Assembly (NCBI GenBank): GCA_004524595.1
Contig: SDOA01000032.1
Location: 1 to 35,158 of the forward strand
DNA from: Candidatus Thorarchaeota archaeon
GTDB taxonomy: Archaea > Asgardarchaeota > Thorarchaeia > Thorarchaeales > Thorarchaeaceae
Reading direction: 5' to 3'
DNA length: 35,158 nucleotides
Part shown: positions 30,486 to 35,158 of the stretch, one piece after another
Position numbering within the stretch: position 1 is the first letter of the stretch
How the letters are laid out: every line of letters starts with the position of its first letter
Notes under the pieces: model-generated
Database searches by the model: none
What the model saw: the letters and a program-made list of their open reading frames with translations, nothing else
Told to the model about the DNA's origin: nothing
Program-made: the position numbers and the translations under genes

Positions 30486-31709
30486 ATGAATATGACCAGT
30501 TCTGCATTCCAGGGAAAGAAAATAGGTGTCATTGGTTTCAATGCTCGACCTATTGCATTGTCCCTAAAAAGAGCTGGCGCAGAAACCTATGTTTCAGATT
30601 ATTGGGGAGATCTTGATCTCAAGAAGGTTTCGGATTCATGTATTGCTGTTCTTTCTCCAACACCAGGGATTCGTCAGAGAAAAACGCTCGATGCCCCTTT
30701 GCATCAAGCTCTCTTAGACAATTATCTTGAATTGACAAGGGAAATCAAGATTGACCATGTCATCATTGGTAGTGGTTTTGATGATCACTCAGAAATATTA
30801 GAGCCTCTTGAAAAAAGTGGATTGTTCCTTGGATGTAGTATACATAGAATGAAAGCAGCTCGTAATAGAGGTAGTCTAGAGAAGGCGGTCGAACAACTTA
30901 ATGTAAAACTGCCAAGACAAATCAAGGTCTCTTCAACTGGAGAAATTAACACTATAACTCCTGAATTTCCATGTGTTGTACGAAGAGCTGAGTCTGGTGG
31001 AGGAAGTGGCATAAGATTAGTACATAATTCAACAGAATTGCTCCAAAAAATGACAGAACCTCATGCTCGCGAAGAGATTCACAGACCTGTGATCCAGCAA
31101 TACATCAAGGGGAGAGATATCAGTTGTAGTATTTTAGGAACAGGTAAGAAATCATTAGCACTTTCTATCCAAGGTCAATTTATTGGAATGCCAACTGCTG
31201 GGAGAAACTGCGATTTTGCATACTGCGGTAATTATTTGCCATCAGGAATCAATCCTAAATATGAACAAATGATATCAAGAATATCTGAAACGATCATCAA
31301 TAGATTACAGCTGAGAGGTTCTATAGGTATTGATTATACGCTTGATAAACAGGGGCAACTCTGGCTTATGGAGATAAATCCTCGAATTCAAGGTACTTTG
31401 GAGATGTTAGAAATAGCAGGAAATATTTCAGTTACAGATCTTCATTTTAGGGCAGTGCAGGAAAGACTCCCATCATCGAAGTATAGATTTAAGCCTACAT
31501 TGAAAATGATTGTCTATAGTAGAAAGGATGGCCTCTTACCAGACCTTTCTCGTTTTCCGAACGTTGTTGATATATCACCTTCAGGCGTCTTTATTAAACG
31601 TGGAGACCCCATTTGTACAATACTTGAATCTGGAGAAAATATCTTACAATGCTATACCCGAGCAAGTAATATAGCAATACAAATACAGAGAGAAGTAAAC
31701 ACTAAATAA
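30486..31709 (+). CDS. ATP-grasp ligase (predicted carboligase)
   Basis: A 407-residue enzyme of the ATP-grasp superfamily. The N-terminal domain (KIGVIGFNARPIALSLKRAGAETYVSDY) is a Rossmann-like pre-ATP-grasp fold. The ATP-binding loop is VVRRAESGGGSGIRLV (about 163-178). The metal motif is LMEINPRIQGT (Glu296, Asn298), and GSIGIDYTLD precedes it. The overall arrangement resembles archaeal predicted carboligases of the biotin-carboxylase/MfnD type, which make amide or thioester bonds at the cost of ATP. No biotin or carbamate-specific motif was seen. GAAGG eleven bases before the ATG supports the start. The neighbouring divergent cupin may belong to the same pathway. Confidence 0.82.
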   Translation: MNMTSSAFQGKKIGVIGFNARPIALSLKRAGAETYVSDYWGDLDLKKVSDSCIAVLSPTPGIRQRKTLDAPLHQALLDNYLELTREIKIDHVIIGSGFDDHSEILEPLEKSGLFLGCSIHRMKAARNRGSLEKAVEQLNVKLPRQIKVSSTGEINTITPEFPCVVRRAESGGGSGIRLVHNSTELLQKMTEPHAREEIHRPVIQQYIKGRDISCSILGTGKKSLALSIQGQFIGMPTAGRNCDFAYCGNYLPSGINPKYEQMISRISETIINRLQLRGSIGIDYTLDKQGQLWLMEINPRIQGTLEMLEIAGNISVTDLHFRAVQERLPSSKYRFKPTLKMIVYSRKDGLLPDLSRFPNVVDISPSGVFIKRGDPICTILESGENILQCYTRASNIAIQIQREVNTK

Positions 31710-31771
31710 GAGTGACACTGTCATAACTGCGAGTTGCATGGATTCCCAAAGTTTAATGAGTCTCTAGATAT

Positions 31772-32821
31772 ATGTACCATCATCTTGAGGTGAGGTTGTT
31801 GCGCAATTGCGAAAAATGTGGAAAAGCAAATCAGCCCACACGAAAATTCTGTATTCGATGTGGAGCATCACTTCTAAAACCAGTGAAGGAGAAGCCTACC
31901 CCAGCTCCTTCACCTACACCTGCAGCAGTACAACCAAGACCAACGGCTGCTGAGCGACCTAAAGAGCCTCCTACTCCAACTACTGAGGACAAATGGGTTA
32001 AACCAAGTGAGGTATCCAGAGACAGGGTTAGGATCGTAGGTGGACATAAACAAAAATCAGAGCTGGAAAAAGCAAGGGAGGCTTTTGCCAAGGCTGAAAC
32101 GGTAGGAATAGATGAAGCTGATGGTTCAGGCGTAGTAGAATCGAGAATGCTACGAGCGAGTGAGGTCAAAGAACTATTGGAAGGCCCTGGAATGATGGCG
32201 GGTACAGAAGAAATTCCAGCTCCCACAATGATGGATGGAAGCGAACCATTGCCTCCTGAAGCTGTAGAAATGATGAGACCAGCTATGCCAACCTCTTCAC
32301 AAATTGAAGAGAGTATTCTAGGTTCAAGATCAGGATATGTAGATAAGCCAAAAACAATGACCCCAGAACCTGTTCACACAGAAAGTCTGCCATCCGAAAC
32401 AAAAGTATCTCCTGAATTATCCGCTGAATTCACATCTCAAAAATATGAAGAGGAAGATGAAGCTTTGATGAGGGCTGAAGAAACAGAGGAAATAATCGCA
32501 TCCACAGTAAGCGAACTTCCTGCCACCAAAATTGCACCTCCTAAAAAAGAAACATTCACTCCTGATGATGTTGATCTTGTTATCACATGTCCTGATTGTG
32601 GTAAGACTATTAGTGTAGATATGTTCGAATATCCTCGTGAAGTTTATAGTGCCATGGCCTCTGCTCGACTTAAACAGGCTCGATTCTTTATAGTTCAAGG
32701 GAAAGGCAATGAAGCACTGAGAATTGTCCGTATGGCAAATGCATTATATACTAAAGCTGGAGACAACAAAGGACTCGAAGAAGTTCGCAAGATAATCGAA
32801 GCACTGGCAAAAAAGACCTAA
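31772..32821 (+). CDS. Double zinc-ribbon protein with long disordered linker and helical end
   Basis: A 349-residue protein. The N-terminus has a full zinc ribbon (Cys13, Cys16, Cys27, Cys30; CEKCGKANQPTRKFCIRCG). About 230 residues of Pro/Thr/Glu-rich sequence with acidic clusters follow. CPDCG (273-276) is a second cysteine pair with no partner pair in reach. The last 55 residues form a helical hairpin (SARLKQARFFIVQGKGNEALRIVRMANALYTKAG) with TPR/MIT-like spacing. Such zinc-ribbon, linker and helical-end proteins occur widely in archaea as adaptors. ATG 31772 has no ribosome site; the TTG at 31796, after GAGGTGAGG, is an alternative. Its last four bases overlap the isomerase gene. Confidence 0.65.
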   Translation: MYHHLEVRLLRNCEKCGKANQPTRKFCIRCGASLLKPVKEKPTPAPSPTPAAVQPRPTAAERPKEPPTPTTEDKWVKPSEVSRDRVRIVGGHKQKSELEKAREAFAKAETVGIDEADGSGVVESRMLRASEVKELLEGPGMMAGTEEIPAPTMMDGSEPLPPEAVEMMRPAMPTSSQIEESILGSRSGYVDKPKTMTPEPVHTESLPSETKVSPELSAEFTSQKYEEEDEALMRAEETEEIIASTVSELPATKIAPPKKETFTPDDVDLVITCPDCGKTISVDMFEYPREVYSAMASARLKQARFFIVQGKGNEALRIVRMANALYTKAGDNKGLEEVRKIIEALAKKT

Positions 32822-33618
32822 GCCTTAAGCCAAAGATCTAGAAACTTCTTTCGTTCTTCTTCAAAGGCATCGGGATTAGCACTCAACATGAGGAATCTGT
32901 TATCGTAGTTGCACTGCTTGAGAGCTGCAAATATAGGTTCAAACTCAATAGAACCATTACCAATTGGCAAGTGTTCATCAGATTTCAGAGCAAGATCTCT
33001 TAGATCTTCTCTAGAAAGACTACTCATCTTTTCCACACCAACAATCTCTTGATAGATTTCATATGCGTGATTATCATGGACATTTACGGTTTCAATACGA
33101 TCACAATAGGTCTCAATATGACCAATTGCTCTATTTCTTGTAGACAAAATCTGTCCGTGTCCAATATCTAACACCATCCTCATCTTTGGCATCTGCTCGA
33201 AGATGAGCATCATTTCAGTATAGTAGAAAACAAGGGTTTCGATGGCAAGAGTGATTCCAGACTCTGTAGCAGCATCATAGAGCAGGGGCAGAGACTCAAG
33301 AAAGCTGTCAATCTCAATATCATCATAGAGCATTGAAGAGATAGGTCCATGAAAAACGACCAATTCTGCATCAATCATCTGACCTAAATCCACGAAAGGA
33401 ACTATCTCTGTCACCATATCAACTGGTTTCCAAGTAGGATCACTGGGAAGGTGAAGAGTACAGGGAACTCCGACCTGATTCAATGCAGTCTTTGCTTCTG
33501 TGAAGTTTATACGATGACTGAGGTCCATCCGTAATTCGATGAAGTCAGGCTGTGCCTTAAGTCCACTCAGTACTTGTTCATTTGTTCGTGCAAAGGTTCC
33601 TATCTGCATCTCTTTCAC
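32818..33618 (-). CDS. Xylose-isomerase-like TIM-barrel sugar isomerase/epimerase
   Basis: A 266-residue enzyme of the AP-endonuclease-2/xylose-isomerase TIM-barrel family. Visible metal-site strands are LAIETLVFY (Glu), MVLDIGHGQ (Asp/His), VNVHDNHAY (His) and DEHLPIGNGSIEFEPIF, the late 'H.PiG.G' motif. These enzymes isomerise or epimerise sugars and related keto-acids, but the substrate is unknown. The start is GTG 33618 or ATG 33609. Its end overlaps the end of the zinc-ribbon gene by four bases. Confidence 0.87.
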   Translation of the reverse strand: MKEMQIGTFARTNEQVLSGLKAQPDFIELRMDLSHRINFTEAKTALNQVGVPCTLHLPSDPTWKPVDMVTEIVPFVDLGQMIDAELVVFHGPISSMLYDDIEIDSFLESLPLLYDAATESGITLAIETLVFYYTEMMLIFEQMPKMRMVLDIGHGQILSTRNRAIGHIETYCDRIETVNVHDNHAYEIYQEIVGVEKMSSLSREDLRDLALKSDEHLPIGNGSIEFEPIFAALKQCNYDNRFLMLSANPDAFEEERKKFLDLWLKA

Positions 33619-33708
33619 TTAACTGTTTAATCATATGTTTCTCTTTTTTTGGCTTTTGGTCAATTTGCAATTGTTGGACGCCCTATTATCGATATGGTTA
33701 TTAGATGA

Positions 33709-34290
33709 TTGGCGCATTCTACTGATAACGCGACACTCCGGAGTGGTCTTACCCTGTCTGGCAATGCTTCATATCTGTTCAAAATTGTTTTCTTGGGCGA
33801 GGGAGCTGTAGGTAAGACAAGTTTAGTTGGTAGATTTGTATACGACTCTTTCGAGGGCGATTACCTAGCAACTATCGGCACCGATATCCATCTCAAGATG
33901 GTGCAGGTAGAAGATACCTCAGTGAAACTTGTGATTTGGGACATCGCAGGTCAAGACAATTTCGCTCAGTTGAGACGCGCCTATTACATGAACGCGAGCG
34001 GCGCATTCTTCGTATTTGATACCACACGTTCTGAGACCATTGCAAGGATTGATGAGTGGATTAACGCGCTTCGTACTGTTACAGGTGAAATTCCGCTTGT
34101 CCTACTTGAGAATAAAGTAGATTTAGAGAGTGCTATTCTTCAAGAAAAAAAAGATGAAATAATTTCCAAGTACCATGTGAAGATGATACCAACCAGTGCC
34201 AAAGAAGATACCAATGTTGAGGAAGCATTCAAGGAGATGACTGCGAAGATACTGTTAAAGGCACGAAAGAAAGGCATGAAACCAATTTAA
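33709..34290 (+). CDS. Rab-like small GTPase 1
   Basis: A 193-residue Ras-superfamily GTPase. P-loop GEGAVGKTS (30-38), switch I TIGTD (55-59), WDIAGQ (77-82) with catalytic Gln82, NKVD (135-138) and TSAKE (162-166) give all five G motifs. The order and the 'LRRAYYMNASGAFFVFD' strand match Rab/Rag-type proteins of Asgard archaea. It has a 20-residue polar N-terminal extension and ends in a basic tail without cysteines, so it is not prenylated. The start appears to be TTG, since the ATGs just upstream are out of frame. It is followed 24 bases later by a second GTPase, so the pair is an operon. Confidence 0.93.
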   Translation: MAHSTDNATLRSGLTLSGNASYLFKIVFLGEGAVGKTSLVGRFVYDSFEGDYLATIGTDIHLKMVQVEDTSVKLVIWDIAGQDNFAQLRRAYYMNASGAFFVFDTTRSETIARIDEWINALRTVTGEIPLVLLENKVDLESAILQEKKDEIISKYHVKMIPTSAKEDTNVEEAFKEMTAKILLKARKKGMKPI

Positions 34291-34314
34291 TCTCATTACC
34301 AAGGAGATGGAATT

Positions 34315-34833
34315 ATGGATGAAAGAGATCCTGATTTCGTTCATAAGATTGTGTTCTTAGGAGACAGTAATGTAGGTAAGACTTCTCTGGTCCAGAGATA
34401 TGTGTACGATAGTCTCTCTCCAGATATTGGGAGGACCATTGGTGCAGTTCTTCATGTGAAAAGCCTTCAGCTTAACGGGGAACTCCACAAGCTAGTTGTT
34501 TGGGATATAGGCGGCCAAGAGTCATTTACCCAGTTAAGAGAGCAGTATTGTGCTAATGCGTCTGGCGCATTTTTTGTCTTTGATAGGACACGCCTTGAAA
34601 CACTTGAGCACATAGACAACTGGTTGCAAGCATTATATAAGGTGACAGAAAATGTAGTGGTTGTTGTTGTCGAAAACAAGATTGACCTAGATTCAGTTAT
34701 CACTTCAGACCAAATCAGTGGAATGCTACAAGCTAGAAGACTCGCACATATTCAAACTAGTGCTACTGAAAACAGGAATGTCGATACAGCATTTAGAGAA
34801 CTTGTCAGTAGAATACGTGAGAATAGAGGGTAG
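34315..34833 (+). CDS. Rab-like small GTPase 2
   Basis: A 172-residue paralogue of the preceding GTPase. It has P-loop GDSNVGKTS (16-24), switch I RTIGA (40-44), WDIGGQ (63-68) with Gln68, NKID (121-124) and TSATE (148-152). The G5 motif has Thr151 where SAK is usual, which may change nucleotide affinity. No lipidation cysteines are present at the end, and the N-terminus is shorter than in its partner. AAGGAGATG nine bases before the ATG supports the start. Shared segments (VYDSL, SGAFFVFD.TR.ET, ID.W..AL) show the pair arose by duplication, and they may act as a heterodimer. Confidence 0.93.
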   Translation: MDERDPDFVHKIVFLGDSNVGKTSLVQRYVYDSLSPDIGRTIGAVLHVKSLQLNGELHKLVVWDIGGQESFTQLREQYCANASGAFFVFDRTRLETLEHIDNWLQALYKVTENVVVVVVENKIDLDSVITSDQISGMLQARRLAHIQTSATENRNVDTAFRELVSRIRENRG

Positions 34834-34837
34834 CTAC

Positions 34838-35158
34838 TTAGATATCAAGAACTAGGTCACTGATGTCATCAATGCCCTCATAGGCTTTTCCCAGTTTTTT
34901 CCGTTCACCAGTGACAAGAAATATTGCAGACTCAGCAATATTGATTGCTTGGTCGGCCGCACGTTCTAAATATCTGCCAACGATGATATAGAACATTGCG
35001 ATGTTGCTGATATCACGGTATCGACCTAGATAGTCAACAATCTCCTTAAACATGTCAGCAGCTTCGTTATCACTCTGAGCTTCCAATTTTTCAAGTTGGT
35101 CTATCTCACTCATGTCTTCTTCAAGGACTGCTCGAATGCTGATTGCAAGCGCTGCCGT
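34838..35158 (-). CDS. PhoU-domain protein, partial
   Basis: The minus-strand frame is open from the stop at 34838 to the right edge (107 codons, N-terminus missing). The C-terminal PhoU helix motif is clear: IVGRYLERAADQAINIAESAIFLVTGE, the metal-binding E..xD repeat of phosphate-signalling PhoU proteins. In archaea PhoU-domain proteins regulate phosphate transporters or other signalling. No transporter lies in the window, but it could be to the right. The ATG at 35113 is internal, because the frame continues upstream of it. Confidence 0.85.
   Translation of the reverse strand, partial: TAALAISIRAVLEEDMSEIDQLEKLEAQSDNEAADMFKEIVDYLGRYRDISNIAMFYIIVGRYLERAADQAINIAESAIFLVTGERKKLGKAYEGIDDISDLVLDI

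Noticed and set aside
1..35158. Search for tRNA T-loops, CRISPR repeats, insertion sequences and integrase/attachment sites
   Set aside because: No tRNA-like fold, regularly spaced repeat, transposase or integrase was seen by eye; a covariance search could still find a small RNA.

Overview
The window reads as archaeal chromosome, most likely from an Asgard-type archaeon. The archaeal signs are TATA-box promoters placed about 25 bases before several starts (some mRNAs look leaderless), a geranylgeranyl-reductase-type flavoprotein of the ether-lipid family, a TrmB regulator, a bacterio-opsin-activator (HTH_10) regulator, and a split LplA/LplB lipoate ligase. The Asgard hint is a tandem pair of Rab-like small GTPases, supported by a possible roadblock-like protein and many membrane, coiled-coil and zinc-ribbon proteins of unknown function. 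Base composition is AT-rich throughout. I found no rRNA, tRNA, transposase, integrase or CRISPR array.

Layout. 1-772: 5' part of an SDR epimerase leaving the window on the left. 1126-6524 (minus): complete BMP/Nup-type ABC importer in the order binding protein, ATPase, permease, permease. A UUCG-tetraloop terminator follows the binding-protein gene and repeats resembling operators lie at its promoter. 6839-12428: single genes in mixed orientation (winged-helix membrane protein, UMF1/Atg22-type MFS transporter, SnoaL-like protein, alpha/beta hydrolase, small membrane proteins, a roadblock-like candidate, a 55-residue basic protein, a wHTH/membrane pair). 12660-14892: two-gene secretory/membrane operon whose first gene appears to start at ATT. 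15007-18062: ureohydrolase (agmatinase-like), TrmB regulator and GGR-family reductase, closed by a hairpin terminator. 18124-21168: lipoate cluster with a degenerate M23-like protein, a LipS-like radical SAM enzyme, LplA and LplB.

21171-27954: unknown protein, EamA transporter, Bat-like regulator with a strong palindrome at its promoter, coiled-coil protein, HExxH integral-membrane protein, small wHTH-like protein, long coiled-coil/wHTH protein, and a methyltransferase-like protein. 28054-29954 (minus): unknown three-gene operon of two zinc-ribbon proteins and one membrane protein, behind a leader with a duplicated ribosome-binding site. 30096-35158: cupin, ATP-grasp ligase, double zinc-ribbon protein, TIM-barrel isomerase, two small GTPases, and a partial PhoU-domain protein.

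The clearest functional units are the ABC importer (probably nucleoside-type uptake) and the lipoylation cluster, in which sulfur insertion (radical SAM) and ligation of the cofactor or its octanoyl precursor (LplA plus LplB) are encoded side by side. The M23-like protein in the same run has no assigned role in lipoate metabolism and is the best lead for something undescribed.
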